DNA of 59,264 nt from Sphaerisporangium melleum (GTDB taxonomy: Bacteria; Actinomycetota; Actinomycetes; Streptosporangiales; Streptosporangiaceae). The DNA lies in the NCBI RefSeq assembly GCF_014646695.1, contig NZ_BMNT01000032.1:41531-100794 (forward strand). Reading direction: 5' to 3'. Position 1 is the stretch's first letter. The number at the start of each line of letters is the position of its first letter. A program made the translations under genes and the position numbers. Below the pieces are notes generated by a model. It did no database searches, was not told the DNA's origin, and saw nothing but the letters and a program-made list of their open reading frames with translations. Below are positions 35,279 to 44,456 of this stretch, one piece after another.

Positions 35279-35926
35279 ATGACCCCAGAGCCGACCATCT
35301 CGCGGCCGGAGCACGCGTGGCGTCCCGGGCAGGCGGTGGCCGACGGCGGCGAGCTGCGCTACCCCGCCGGCTCGCTGGTGCTGCTGGCCGGGCTGCCCGG
35401 CGCGGGCAAGAGCACCCTGCTCGCCCGCCTGTACCGGCTGGACGGCCGGGAGACCGCCCCGGTGGCCGCGGCCGGCGAGGTACGGGTGATCGACTCGCGG
35501 CAGGCGCGCAACTGGTGGTCGCGCTTCCTCGGCCCGGTTCCGCCGCGTGCCCGCACGCCGATCGTCCACCTCACCCACGTGCTGCGCATCGCCCGGGCGG
35601 TGTCGCGCGGGCATCCGGTGATCGCGCACACCCGGGGCACCTGGCCGCACCTGCTGTACGGCTTCGCCCGGCTCGCCCGCGGCCGCGGCGGGATGCACCT
35701 CATCCTGCTCGACGTCCCGCCGGCGGCGGCCCGCGCCGGGCAGATCCAGCGCGGCCGGGTGGTGACCGCCGCGACCTTCGCCCGGCACTGCCGGCGCTGG
35801 CGGGTGCTCATCGAGCGGGCCCGCTCCGGCCGGCTGCCGCCCGCCGCGAGCGTCACCGTGCTCGACCGCGCCGCGGCCGACGCCCTGTCCGGCATCCGCT
35901 TCGGCCCCCGCCCCGCCGACTCCTGA
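35279..35926 (+). CDS. P-loop ATPase/kinase-like protein
   Basis: 215 residues. Walker A GLPGAGKST lies near 40-48, and a Walker-B-like GMHLILLDVPP is near 140. An Arg-rich C-terminal half follows. It looks like an AAA_33/zeta-toxin-type small kinase, but no substrate-specific motif is recognised. GGAGGG and GAGG precede the ATG. It is monocistronic and converges on the S8 protease gene. Confidence 0.75.
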   Translation: MTPEPTISRPEHAWRPGQAVADGGELRYPAGSLVLLAGLPGAGKSTLLARLYRLDGRETAPVAAAGEVRVIDSRQARNWWSRFLGPVPPRARTPIVHLTHVLRIARAVSRGHPVIAHTRGTWPHLLYGFARLARGRGGMHLILLDVPPAAARAGQIQRGRVVTAATFARHCRRWRVLIERARSGRLPPAASVTVLDRAAADALSGIRFGPRPADS

Positions 35927-35946
35927 GCCGGGCGGGATGAACGGGA

Positions 35947-35978
35947 CCGGCCCGCCCCCGGGAGCGGGGACGGGCCGG
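35947..35978. terminator. Bidirectional hairpin between the ATPase and S8 protease genes
   Basis: CCGGCCCG (35947-35954) pairs with CGGGCCGG (35971-35978), continued by CCCC/GGGG after one mismatch, in the 71-nt gap between convergent stops. Confidence 0.6.
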
Positions 35979-35997
35979 TAGGTGAGGGCCGGGGCGG

Positions 35998-38900
35998 TCA
36001 GCCGGCGGTCTTGTCGGGGCGTTCGGTGACCCGGATCGCGTTGACGATCGGCTCCCCGGCGCGCGCCGTGAAGCAGACGTCGAGCCGGCCGTCGGTGACC
36101 TTCACCGTGTACTGCCGGGTGAGCGCGGTGTTCTGCCCGGCCTCCTTGGCGACGTCCAGCGCCGTGACCAGCGGCCGTCCCTCGGCGGTGACATCGAAGA
36201 CCCGCTTGCCGGGACGCTTGCCGTGGATCTCGGCGAAGCCCAGCTCCACGGTGTACACGCCGTCGGGCACGCCGTCGAAGCGGTACTCCCGCATGCCCTC
36301 GCGGGCCGAGGCGAACAGTGCCTGCTCGGTGGTGCCGGCGATCCGCACGCCCGTGCTGGAGGCGTGGCCCGCGCCGACGTAGCCGTAGCCGCCGCGGCTG
36401 TACTCCCGGTCGGGCGTCCAGATGTCACCGGCCGCGTCGGTCACCTTCTTGCCGCCGCCGGCCTCCAGGGCGACCTGGACCTTCGGCACCACGACCGACA
36501 CGGTGACCGGGAACGCCGGGGTGCGGCCACTCGCCGAGCGCACGGTCAGCGTCCCGGTGCGGACGGTGCCCGGCCGGACGCCGGCGCTGGAGGCGGTGAC
36601 CCGCACCCGCACCGAACCGCCCGCCGCGACCTCGCCGCCGGCCGGGGTCACGCCCAGCCAGTCCTTCGCCGCGGGGTCCACCTCGATCGTGTACGCGGCG
36701 GTGGCGCCCGGGTTGGACAGCTCGAACCCGCCCGTCCTGGTCGCGCCGGCCGGCATCACCAGGGTGACCTGACCGGTCGACGCGGTCACCCGGCCGGTGG
36801 TCAGCGCGGTGTCCAGCGTGGTGCGCCGTCCCGCCGCGACGGTGACGTCCTTGGTGACCGTGCCGTAGTTCCCGGCCGAGACCTCCACCGGGAAGTCACC
36901 GGCCGGGACCTGCCCGAGGAAGGCGCCGTCGGCTCCGGTGGTGAACGTCGCCACGTCGCCCACCTGCACCGTCGCGCCCGCCACCGGCCGCCGGTCGTTG
37001 GCGTCGGTGACCGTGCCGGCGACCAGGCCGTGCCCGCGGGCGGCGATGGTGATGCTCTGGCCGTCGCGCAGCACCCCACCGGTCAGGTGGGAGTACTGGA
37101 AGGCGTCGGTGCCGTCGGCGTTCTCGATGCCGATCGTGGCGCCCTCGCCGGTGGCGAAATCGCTGCTGATCCCGCGGTAGCGGAACCCGACGGAGCCGTC
37201 CTCACCGAGCAGCGCCTCGTAGGAGATGAGCTCGTCCCGGGAGTAGAACCGCGCGTTGCGCCATTCGACGACGAAGGTGCGGTTCGGCGCGGTGCCGATG
37301 GTGGCGGTGTAGAGGTGGCCCTCGTCGAAGTCGAACAGCCCCATGTCATCCCAGAACGGGTAGACACCGGCGTTCGGCCCGTCGGCCGAGGGCAGTGACT
37401 CGTTGGTCGGGTAGGCGTAGGTGTAGTCGCCGAAGCTCAGGAAGCCGTTCGTGCTCACCATGCCCGAGGTGTAGGTCCTGCCGTAGAACGGGAAGGCGAA
37501 CGGCAGCGAGATGTTCTGGTATTCGTCGTCGTAGTTCAGCGGCTGCCGCTCGGTGCCCTCGATGTACGGCTCGGTCCCGGTCTTGCAGGTGTAGCCGTAG
37601 GAGTCGATGTGGCTGGTCAGCTCGATGTCCTGGGTCAGCGCCGCCGTGACGGTGACCGGGACGGTGGTGTTCTCCGCGCACGGCGACCCGGCGGTGACCG
37701 CCAGGTCGTAGGCCTTGCGGGGCAGCCGCAGCTCGTAGCGGCCCTGGGCGTCGGTGACCGTGCTCGCCGGGGTGCCGGTCGCGCGCACCGTGGCGCCGGA
37801 CTCGGGCAGGCCCACGCTGCTGACCGTGCCCGACACCGTGCCCATCTCCTGCGGCGTCAGCGACAGGTCCTTGGTGGCCGTCGAGCCGTCGCCCACGGTG
37901 ACCGTCGCGGTGGCGTCGTCGTAGGTGAACTTGCCGGCGGTGATCTGGTAGTCGCCGGCGATCAGGCGCGGGATGGAGTACGAGCCGTCCTGGCCGGTGG
38001 TGACGGTCCGGTTCAGCGGGCCGGTGATCTTCACGGTGACGCCTTCGAGCGGCGAGCCGCCCGAGGTGACGGTGCCGGTCAGCGTGCCGAACTCCCCGGC
38101 CGGGGTGGCCTGCACGGCCGCGTAGGCGTCCAGCATGCCCTCGCCGTAGACGAAGTTGTCGCCGGCCGTGCCGCCACAGCCCTGGTCGTCCACGTCGGCC
38201 GCCGTGCGGTCGAGCAGCTCCCGGGTGAGGGCGACGTCGTTCTTCACGTAGGGGGAGGCCGCCCACATCAGCGCCACGGTGGCGGCGACGTGCGGGCTCG
38301 CCATCGAGGTGCCGGACTTCAGCGCGTACCCGCCGCCCGGTACGGCGGAGCGGATGTCGACACCGGGCGCGGTGATGTTCGGCTTGATCTCGCCGTCCTC
38401 GCCCTCGCCACGTGAGGAGAAGTACGCGATGCGGCCGTTGACGTCGGCCGCGCCGGCGCTGTAGCTGGCGATGTACCCGCCGGGCGTTCCGGTGGTGCCG
38501 CAGGAGGGGCCCTCGTTGCCGTTGGACCAGGCAGGGAAGATGCCCGCGGCGACCCAGGCCTCGACGATGTCCTTGTAGAACAGGTCGATGCCGCTGCCGC
38601 CCCAGGAGTTGTTGACGATGTCGGGGGCCAGGTCGGGCCGCGGGTTCTGGCCGTTCAGGTCGGTGGGCGCGAGGATCCACTGCCCGCCGGCCATCGTCGC
38701 CGCCCGGGTGCACCCGACGGCGGAGGAGCCGCACCCCTTGATGGAGATGAACGTGGCGCCGGGGGCGACGCCGATGCCGTTGCCCTCACCGTCGTCGCCG
38801 ACCATGGTGCCGATGGTGTGGGTGCCGTGGCCGCGGTCGTCGCAGGGCTCGGCGGCCGGGCACCAGCCCTCGGGGTCGTACCAGTTGTAGTTGTGATCGG

Positions 38901-39537
38901 CCGTGCCGTCCGGGCGGGTGCCGCGGTACTTCGACTTCAGCGCGGGGTGGTCCCACTGCACGCCGGTGTCGAGGCTGGCGATGACGACGCCCTCGCCGCG
39001 GTCGCCGAGCTCGTTCCACACCTTCGGGGCGTTGATCCGGTCGACGTTCCACTCGACGTTCCCGGTGGCCGCCTGGGCCACGCCCGGCTGCGGGTCGGGG
39101 GACGGGCTGGTCTGGTCGGGCTCGATCGAGGCGACCTCGGGAAGCGCGGCGATGTCGGCCGCGAGGCCGGCGTCGCCGGTCACCTTGATGGTGTTGACGA
39201 TCCAGAACGGCGTGAAGTCGGCGTGGCGCGCCTTGAGCAGCTTGCGGAGGTTCGCCTGGGAGGCGGTGGCGGTCTGCGTCTTCGCGCGGTAGACCTGCCG
39301 GCCCTTGTCGGACTTGGTCTTCGCCGTCCGTGCGGTGCGCAGGTCGGCGCGGTCCTTCAGGCGCACCCAGAAGGTGGCCTTGCCGTCCGCGGAGAGCTCC
39401 GCCGTGACCACCCGGTTGATCTTGTCGGATCCGGGGCCGGCGGCGGGCGTGGCGCCGTACGCCACGCTCTGGGGGAGGAAGAGGGCGAGCGAGGTGGTCC
39501 CGATCAGGGCCGCTCGCCAAAGGCGGGATATGGACAC
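35998..39537 (-). CDS. Large secreted S8 (subtilisin-like) protease with CarboxypepD_reg and malectin-like domains
   Basis: 1179 residues. Signal peptide and inhibitor-I9-like pro-region (to about 145) precede the S8 domain with Asp190 (IASLDTGVQW), His237 (DRGHGTHT), Asn in WSNGNEG and Ser411 (SGTSMASPH). Then come two carboxypeptidase-regulatory-like beta domains (about 485-640), a beta-rich region with YPFWDDMGLFDFDEG (about 680-840), a third regulatory-like domain and a malectin-like C-terminus (about 1035-1175, TPDREYSRGGYGYV, FAEIHGKRPGKRVFDV). The build resembles bacillopeptidase F. GTG 39537 follows AAGGAG by 5 nt. It should degrade proteins outside the cell; the malectin part may bind glycans. 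Confidence 0.9.
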   Translation of the reverse strand: MSISRLWRAALIGTTSLALFLPQSVAYGATPAAGPGSDKINRVVTAELSADGKATFWVRLKDRADLRTARTAKTKSDKGRQVYRAKTQTATASQANLRKLLKARHADFTPFWIVNTIKVTGDAGLAADIAALPEVASIEPDQTSPSPDPQPGVAQAATGNVEWNVDRINAPKVWNELGDRGEGVVIASLDTGVQWDHPALKSKYRGTRPDGTADHNYNWYDPEGWCPAAEPCDDRGHGTHTIGTMVGDDGEGNGIGVAPGATFISIKGCGSSAVGCTRAATMAGGQWILAPTDLNGQNPRPDLAPDIVNNSWGGSGIDLFYKDIVEAWVAAGIFPAWSNGNEGPSCGTTGTPGGYIASYSAGAADVNGRIAYFSSRGEGEDGEIKPNITAPGVDIRSAVPGGGYALKSGTSMASPHVAATVALMWAASPYVKNDVALTRELLDRTAADVDDQGCGGTAGDNFVYGEGMLDAYAAVQATPAGEFGTLTGTVTSGGSPLEGVTVKITGPLNRTVTTGQDGSYSIPRLIAGDYQITAGKFTYDDATATVTVGDGSTATKDLSLTPQEMGTVSGTVSSVGLPESGATVRATGTPASTVTDAQGRYELRLPRKAYDLAVTAGSPCAENTTVPVTVTAALTQDIELTSHIDSYGYTCKTGTEPYIEGTERQPLNYDDEYQNISLPFAFPFYGRTYTSGMVSTNGFLSFGDYTYAYPTNESLPSADGPNAGVYPFWDDMGLFDFDEGHLYTATIGTAPNRTFVVEWRNARFYSRDELISYEALLGEDGSVGFRYRGISSDFATGEGATIGIENADGTDAFQYSHLTGGVLRDGQSITIAARGHGLVAGTVTDANDRRPVAGATVQVGDVATFTTGADGAFLGQVPAGDFPVEVSAGNYGTVTKDVTVAAGRRTTLDTALTTGRVTASTGQVTLVMPAGATRTGGFELSNPGATAAYTIEVDPAAKDWLGVTPAGGEVAAGGSVRVRVTASSAGVRPGTVRTGTLTVRSASGRTPAFPVTVSVVVPKVQVALEAGGGKKVTDAAGDIWTPDREYSRGGYGYVGAGHASSTGVRIAGTTEQALFASAREGMREYRFDGVPDGVYTVELGFAEIHGKRPGKRVFDVTAEGRPLVTALDVAKEAGQNTALTRQYTVKVTDGRLDVCFTARAGEPIVNAIRVTERPDKTAG

Positions 39538-39640
39538 ACGATCTCCTTCGCGGGCGCCTGGGCCCCCGCGGGCGTCAGCGACGAGGGTAGGGATCTTGCC
39601 GAACTACCGCCGAGAATCGTGATGGCAGAGATGCTTGGAC

Positions 39641-39669
39641 GCAATAGTTGGACAAACCGTCTTAAACAA
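39641..39669 (-). promoter_or_regulatory. Predicted promoter of the S8 protease gene at 39537
   Basis: On the minus strand TTGTTT (39669-39664) and TATTGC (39646-39641) are separated by 17 nt in an A/T-rich patch, leaving a leader of about 100 nt. Confidence 0.4.
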
Positions 39670-39951
39670 GAATTAACACGACCTTCGCCGCCTGTATGGG
39701 TTCGCCGGAATACGGCCATCGGTGCATGGCCGCTGACCTGCGCCGTCACGCGCCACCGCGGCGCACGGTCCCGTACGCCGCCGACCGGCCCGGCGGCGTG
39801 ACGCATTCCCGCCAACGACGCGACGCGCCACGTGAAAGGCCCGAAAGGCGGGGCTCCGGCTCGGGCGCCTTCTCGATTCCATCCGAGCGCGCCGCGTCCG
39901 CCGCCCTCGGGGCGGGATGGCGCGGGGACCGCGCCGGGAGCCGGGACGGGA
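39670..39951. other. Intergenic region upstream of the YchJ-like gene
   Basis: No gene seen; high GC after 39720 with no ribosome site leading into a biased frame. Confidence 0.4.
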
Positions 39952-39957
39952 TAGCCT
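39952..39957 (+). promoter_or_regulatory. -10 element of a leaderless YchJ-like gene
   Basis: TAGCCT ends 7 nt before GTG 39965, so transcription should start at or next to the start codon. The gene lacks a ribosome site, which agrees. The same TAGCCT-N7-start arrangement occurs at 53477. Confidence 0.5.
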
Positions 39958-39964
39958 CGGCAGG

Positions 39965-40453
39965 GTGACCGGTAGCTCCCGTCCTCGTGGCACGTCCCCG
40001 CGTCCCGGCGGCGCCTCCCAGCGTGGCCAGGGAGCGTCATCGCGTGGCGCGGGAACGGACTCGCCGAGCTCGCGGCGCCCCTGCCCCTGCGGCCTGCCCG
40101 CCGCCTACGGCGAGTGCTGCGGCCGGTTCCACGCCGGTCGCCCCGCTCCCACGGCCGAGCTGCTGATGCGCTCGCGCTTCGCGGCCTTCGCGGTCGAGGA
40201 CGAGGCCTACCTGCTGCGCACCTGGCACCCCGCCACCCGGCCGCCTCGGGTCGAGTTCGAGCGGGGCATGCGGTGGAGCGGGCTGGAGATCGAGGAGGTC
40301 TCCGGAGGCAGCGCCGTCCACACCGCGGGCACGGTCACCTTCCGGGCCTGCTACACCTTCCGCGGCACCCCCGGTGAGCTGCGCGAACGCAGTCGCTTCA
40401 GCCGGCATGACGGCGCCTGGGTCTACGTGGACGGCGACACCGGCATCGGCTGA
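39965..40453 (+). CDS. YchJ-family SEC-C zinc-motif protein
   Basis: 162 residues. A Ser/Gly/Arg-rich N-terminus (1-38) precedes the SEC-C type motif CPCGLPAAYGECCGRFH (CxC...CC, zinc binding) and the YchJ/NTF2-like domain (AELLMRSRFAAFAVEDEAYL, TWHPATRP, VTFRACYTF). YchJ-type proteins have no settled function. The long low-complexity N-terminus is unusual; the real start may lie nearer the cysteine motif, but no internal start has a better site. Leaderless start supported by TAGCCT. Confidence 0.8.
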   Translation: MTGSSRPRGTSPRPGGASQRGQGASSRGAGTDSPSSRRPCPCGLPAAYGECCGRFHAGRPAPTAELLMRSRFAAFAVEDEAYLLRTWHPATRPPRVEFERGMRWSGLEIEEVSGGSAVHTAGTVTFRACYTFRGTPGELRERSRFSRHDGAWVYVDGDTGIG

Positions 40454-40574
40454 ACCGCCGGCCGCGCGCATCCTGTACGCCGCTCCGGGGCGGGTCGTGA
40501 CGGCCTGACGGGCCCGGCGTGCGCGAACTCTCGTCCCATGGCTGAGCGGGAGGGCGAGGCCGGGAAGGCGCCGG

Positions 40575-41039
40575 TCAGAGGACGGCCTCGGTGCACCTGA
40601 CCTCGGTCTCGCTCGTGGCCTTGCGCAGCAGGGCGTAGAGGAGGTGCCGCTCCTCGGAGCTGAGGAAGCCGAGGACCTCCTCCTCGGCCGCGACGACGGC
40701 GCACTCGGCCTGGGTCAGCGTCGCGTGCCCGGTGTCGGTGAGCTCGACGATGTGGCGCCGGCGGTCCTCGGGTGAGCGCCGGCGGGCCACCAGGCCGGCG
40801 GACTCCAGCTCGTTGAGCAACCCCACGACGTTCGTGCCGTCCATCGCCAGCCGGGCGGCGAGTGCCTGCTGCGTCGTGCCGCCGCCGTCCCGCAGCAGGG
40901 TCAGGGTGACGAAGTGGCGCGGGCGCAGGCCGAGCGGCGTCAGGAGGTTCTCGGTGCGCAGCCGCAGCAGGCGCGCCAGGTGTTCCAGCAGGGGACCCGA
41001 GCTCTCGGTCGGCTGGTCATCGGCCGTCGGGATGGTCAT
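40575..41039 (-). CDS. MarR-family transcriptional regulator
   Basis: 154 residues with the MarR winged helix: LRPRHFVTLTLLRDGGG, QALAARLAMDGTNVVGLLNE, the recognition helix end LESAGLVARRRSPEDRRRH (the DRR wing) and the dimerisation helices. It should repress the divergent azoreductase gene 86 nt away and itself. The gene is leaderless: TAGAAT lies 6 nt before the ATG. A CxE-type cysteine near the C-terminus (EVRCTEAV) might serve as a redox sensor, which is speculative. Confidence 0.9.
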   Translation of the reverse strand: MTIPTADDQPTESSGPLLEHLARLLRLRTENLLTPLGLRPRHFVTLTLLRDGGGTTQQALAARLAMDGTNVVGLLNELESAGLVARRRSPEDRRRHIVELTDTGHATLTQAECAVVAAEEEVLGFLSSEERHLLYALLRKATSETEVRCTEAVL

Positions 41040-41045
41040 GACCCG

Positions 41046-41086
41046 ATTCTAGCCCACTTGACGTAGGGTCGACTCGACGCTAATCA
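41046..41086. promoter_or_regulatory. Overlapping divergent marR/azoreductase promoters with central palindrome
   Basis: Rightward: TTGACG (41058-41063), 17 nt, TAATCA (41081-41086). Leftward: TAGAAT (41051-41046) six nt before the marR-like ATG. The palindrome GTCGACTCGAC (41068-41078) lies inside the rightward spacer, where bound repressor would block RNA polymerase. Confidence 0.6.
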
Positions 41087-41125
41087 TTGATGCGGCACAA
41101 GCTATCCATCGAAGGGTAATGAGTG

Positions 41126-41773
41126 ATGTCTCACCTACTTCATATCGATGCCAGCATCCAGGGCGACCGCTCGGTCAGCCGCAGGCTGAGCGCCCGCGCC
41201 GCCGCCCTCTGGCAGGCCGCCCACCCCGGCGGGACCGTCATCTACCGCGACTTCGGCCACGACCCGCTGCCGCACCTGGACGCCAAGGGCGGCCTGGCGC
41301 GCATGGTGCCGCCGGACCAGCACACCCCGGAACAGGCCGAGTCCTGGGCCCTGACCGAGCGGCTGGTCGAGGAGGTGAAGCAGGCGGACACGGTCCTGCT
41401 GGGGCTGCCGCTGTACAACTTCGGAGTGCCGAGCACGGTCAAGGCCTGGGTCGACCACCTGATCGCGGGCGGCCTGTCCTTCGACCACGCGACAGGGGCC
41501 CCGCTGCTCGGCGAGCGGGAGTTCATCGTCATCGCCACCCGCGGCGGCGGGTACGGGCCGGGCACGCCGAAGGAAGGGTGGAACCACGCCGAGCTGTGGC
41601 TTCCCCACGGCCTGTCGATGACGGGTCTGCACCCCCGGTTCATCTCGGCCGAGCTCACGCTCGCTCCGGTGGACCCGCGGATGGCCGAGCTGATCCCGCT
41701 CGCCGAGAAGAGCCTCGCGGCGGCCGAAGAGGAGATCGACCGCCTCTGGACACCGGTTTCCAGCCGCGCCTGA
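41126..41773 (+). CDS. FMN-dependent NADH-azoreductase / quinone reductase (AzoR family)
   Basis: 215 residues with the flavodoxin-like AzoR fold: LLHIDASIQGDRSVSRRLS (FMN phosphate loop), LLGLPLYNFGVPSTVKAWVD (isoalloxazine contact) and VIATRGGGYGPGTPKEGW. These enzymes reduce quinones and azo compounds by two electrons using NAD(P)H, protecting against electrophile stress. ATG 41126 has GAAGGG 9 nt upstream. Divergent from a MarR regulator with an operator-like palindrome in its promoter; quinones or electrophiles are the likely inducers. Confidence 0.9.
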   Translation: MSHLLHIDASIQGDRSVSRRLSARAAALWQAAHPGGTVIYRDFGHDPLPHLDAKGGLARMVPPDQHTPEQAESWALTERLVEEVKQADTVLLGLPLYNFGVPSTVKAWVDHLIAGGLSFDHATGAPLLGEREFIVIATRGGGYGPGTPKEGWNHAELWLPHGLSMTGLHPRFISAELTLAPVDPRMAELIPLAEKSLAAAEEEIDRLWTPVSSRA

Positions 41774-41962
41774 TCCCGGTGGCCGGACCGCCCGGCGCCC
41801 TGCCGGCGGCCGTTATCCTCGGGGATGCGGAGAAGGCGCCGGGCAGGTCCGCGCCCGGCCGGTCCGCCCGGGGCGAGACGGAGAGCGGGGACGACGCGTG
41901 GCGGTCGGCGGAACACGGGGGAGCGGCGCCCTCGCGCGCCGCGGCGTGAGGGGCGCCGGCCG

Positions 41963-43066
41963 GTGAGGCTCCGGGTGGCCGTCGCGGGGCTCGGCGCCAT
42001 CGCGCAACTCGTCCACCTGCCGATGCTGGAGCGGCGCGGCGACCTGTTCGAGACGGTGGCACTGTGCGACCCGTCGGCCACGCTGACCGCCCGGACGGCC
42101 GTGCGCTACGGCGTGGCCCGGCGCTACACCGACGTCACCGCCATGCTGGACGCGGGCGGCTTCGACGCCGTGCTCGTGCTGACCTCCGGCTCCCACGGCC
42201 GGGTGGTCGCGGACGCGCTGCGCCGGGGCCACGCCGTGCTGTGCGAGAAGCCGCTCGCCTACACCCGGGCAGAGGTGGCCGAGATCGCGGCGCTGGAGGA
42301 TCCGGACCGGCCCCGGCTCATGGTCGGCTACATGAAGCAGTACGACCCCGCCGTCCAGCGGATGGCCGGGCGCCGCCTCGATGTGCGGGCCGTCCAGGTG
42401 ACGGTGCTGCGGCCGAGCGACCGGTCGCAGCTCGCCTTCGCCCGCCTCCCCGCGCCGCCCGCCGACGTGCCCGCCGAGGTGACCGACCGGCTGCGCGCCC
42501 AGGACGACGCGCTGGTGCGCGCCGCGATCGGCGACGCGCACCAGGAGGCGCGGTGGCTGTACACCACCACGATGAACAGCATCAGCCACGACCTGTCGCT
42601 GCTGCGCCTGCTCGCCGGCGGCCCCTCCGAGGTCGACCACGCGACCACCTGGCCCGGCGCGGGCGGCCGGTCGGTGGAACTGTCGGGACCGCTGCGCGCC
42701 GGCGGCCGGTACGCCGTGCACTGGCACTACCTGAGCGACTACCCGGCCTACCGGGAGACCGTCGCCGTCCATCACGCGACCGGCACCTCCGAGGTGGTCT
42801 TCCCCACGCCCTACCTGCCGGGCGCGGCCGCCCGGCTCACCGACGTCGGCGCCGACGGCCGGCTGTCCTACAGCGATGTGACCGGCTCCTTCGAGCGGGA
42901 GCTCGCGGCGTTCCACGAAATGGTCACCGACGGCGTCCCCCCGCTCACCGGCCTGCGCGGCGCTCTTGAGGACGTGGTCACCGCCCAGCAGGCGGTGACC
43001 CGGCTCCTCCAGCGGGACGGCCTCACCCCCGGCGGCGAAGCCCACCCCCACCTGGAACTCGCCTAG
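41963..43066 (+). CDS. Gfo/Idh/MocA-family oxidoreductase
   Basis: 367 residues. Rossmann start VAVAGLGAIAQLVHLPML, the CEKPLAYT motif near residue 95, and a C-terminal domain with MVGYMKQYDPA and NSISHDLSLLRLL. It belongs to the same superfamily as the gene at 12208 but is only distantly similar. The substrate is probably a sugar or cyclitol. GTG 41963 has GAGGGG 10 nt upstream; GTG 41975 is an alternative. It is separated by 325 nt from the DyP-encapsulin pair, so a shared role is not indicated. Confidence 0.85.
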   Translation: MRLRVAVAGLGAIAQLVHLPMLERRGDLFETVALCDPSATLTARTAVRYGVARRYTDVTAMLDAGGFDAVLVLTSGSHGRVVADALRRGHAVLCEKPLAYTRAEVAEIAALEDPDRPRLMVGYMKQYDPAVQRMAGRRLDVRAVQVTVLRPSDRSQLAFARLPAPPADVPAEVTDRLRAQDDALVRAAIGDAHQEARWLYTTTMNSISHDLSLLRLLAGGPSEVDHATTWPGAGGRSVELSGPLRAGGRYAVHWHYLSDYPAYRETVAVHHATGTSEVVFPTPYLPGAAARLTDVGADGRLSYSDVTGSFERELAAFHEMVTDGVPPLTGLRGALEDVVTAQQAVTRLLQRDGLTPGGEAHPHLELA

Positions 43067-43391
43067 CCGTCCCGCGAAGGCAGGATCCGGCTTGACGGAG
43101 ACCTTCGTGCCGGGCGCGGCGATCCGGGTGCGCCGGCCGCCGTCCTGGATGATCAACGCTGCCCGTGAAGCGAACGTCCGGCCGGTGCAAGGGTGCGTGG
43201 CGGGGCGGGCGGATGAACGGTCCATGACGCCGGCCGTCCCGGCGCGGCCGGTGGGGCGAGGGCGGACGCGGCGGGAGAAGTGGCGGAGGCCGCCGGACGG
43301 GCGGCCGGAACCGGCCACCCCGGGGTGGGCACCAGGGGAAGAGGCTGACACCCTTGTGCTTTCGAGGTGCGAGTGGGGGGAGTGCGTGGAG
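43067..43391. other. Intergenic region upstream of the DyP-encapsulin operon
   Basis: 325 bases. An open frame in phase with the DyP gene runs through it from a TTG near 43092, but the Arg/Pro-rich product and the good ribosome site at 43375 argue against an extension. The operon promoter should be here; not located. Confidence 0.4.
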
Positions 43392-44456
43392 ATGACCCAG
43401 CAGGTGCCCGCCGGGCCGCCGGGCCGGCCCGCGGTGCCGCAGGCGGTGCTGAGCCCGCTGACCACGGCGGCGATCTTCCTGGTGGTGACGGTCTCGCCGG
43501 GGGGCGAGCCCGCGGCCCGCGATCTGCTGACCGACCTGCCGGCGCTGCAGCGCTCGGTGGGCTTCCGGGCGCCGGAGGGGCGGCTGAGCTGCGTCGCGGG
43601 CATCGGCTCGGCGGCGTGGGATCGGCTGTTCGGCGGGCCGCGCCCGGCCGAGCTGCACGAGTTCCGCGAGCTGAACGGCCCCGAGCACCGCGCGGTCTCC
43701 ACCCCCGGAGACCTGCTGTTCCACATCAGGGCGATGCGCCTCGACCTGTGCTTCGAGCTGGCCTCCCAGATCATGGACCGTCTTCGCGACGTCGTCGTGG
43801 TCCGCGACGAGGTGCAGGGCTTCAAGTACTTCGACGTGCGTGACCTGCTCGGCTTCGTCGACGGCACCGAGAACCCGGTCGGCCCGGTGGCGAGCGAGGC
43901 GGTGCTGATCGGCGAGGAGGATCCGGAGTTCGCCGGCGGCAGCTACGTCATCGTGCAGAAGTACGTCCACGACCTGCGGGCCTGGAACGCGCTGACGGTG
44001 GACGAGCAGGAGAAGGTCATCGGGCGGACGAAGCTGTCCAACATCGAGCTGGACGACGCGGTCAAGCCGGCCGACTCGCACGTCGCGCTCACCACGATCA
44101 CCGACCCCGACGGCACCGAGCGGCGCATCCTGCGCGACAACATGCCGTTCGGCAACGTCGGCAGAGGCGTCTTCGGCACCTACTTCATCGGGTACGCCCG
44201 CACCCCCGCGGTCACCGAGCGGATGCTGGAGAACATGTTCCTCGGCGACCCGGCCGGCAACCACGACCGGATCCTCGCGTTCTCCAAGGCGATCACCGGA
44301 ACGCTGTTCTTCGTCCCCAGCCTCGACTTCCTCGACGACCTTCCCGAGCCCCCCGGCGCCGGCACCGCGGCCGGAGCCGGTACCACCACCGAGAACGAGG
44401 CCCCGTACGACGGGTCCCTGCGCATCGGCGATCTGAAGAGGAGCACGTCCCGATGA
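43392..44456 (+). CDS. DyP-type heme peroxidase, encapsulin cargo
   Basis: 354 residues with the DyP motif GFVDGTENP (catalytic Asp157), proximal heme ligand His230 (DSHVAL) and distal Arg248 (LRDNMPFG). A Pro/Gly/Ala/Thr-rich linker (about 315-338) leads to the C-terminal peptide SLRIGDLKRS, which matches the encapsulin cargo-loading signal of DyP enzymes (SLxIGSLKG-type). The enzyme oxidises dyes, phenolics or Mn using H2O2 and should be packed inside the shell. The start codon, ATG 43392, has GGGGGGAG 9 nt upstream. It overlaps the encapsulin start by 4 nt. Confidence 0.95.
   Translation: MTQQVPAGPPGRPAVPQAVLSPLTTAAIFLVVTVSPGGEPAARDLLTDLPALQRSVGFRAPEGRLSCVAGIGSAAWDRLFGGPRPAELHEFRELNGPEHRAVSTPGDLLFHIRAMRLDLCFELASQIMDRLRDVVVVRDEVQGFKYFDVRDLLGFVDGTENPVGPVASEAVLIGEEDPEFAGGSYVIVQKYVHDLRAWNALTVDEQEKVIGRTKLSNIELDDAVKPADSHVALTTITDPDGTERRILRDNMPFGNVGRGVFGTYFIGYARTPAVTERMLENMFLGDPAGNHDRILAFSKAITGTLFFVPSLDFLDDLPEPPGAGTAAGAGTTTENEAPYDGSLRIGDLKRSTSR

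Noticed and set aside
43092-43391. N-terminal extension of the DyP peroxidase from a TTG
   Set aside because: In frame, but Arg/Pro-rich, outside the family's length, and a good ribosome site precedes ATG 43392.
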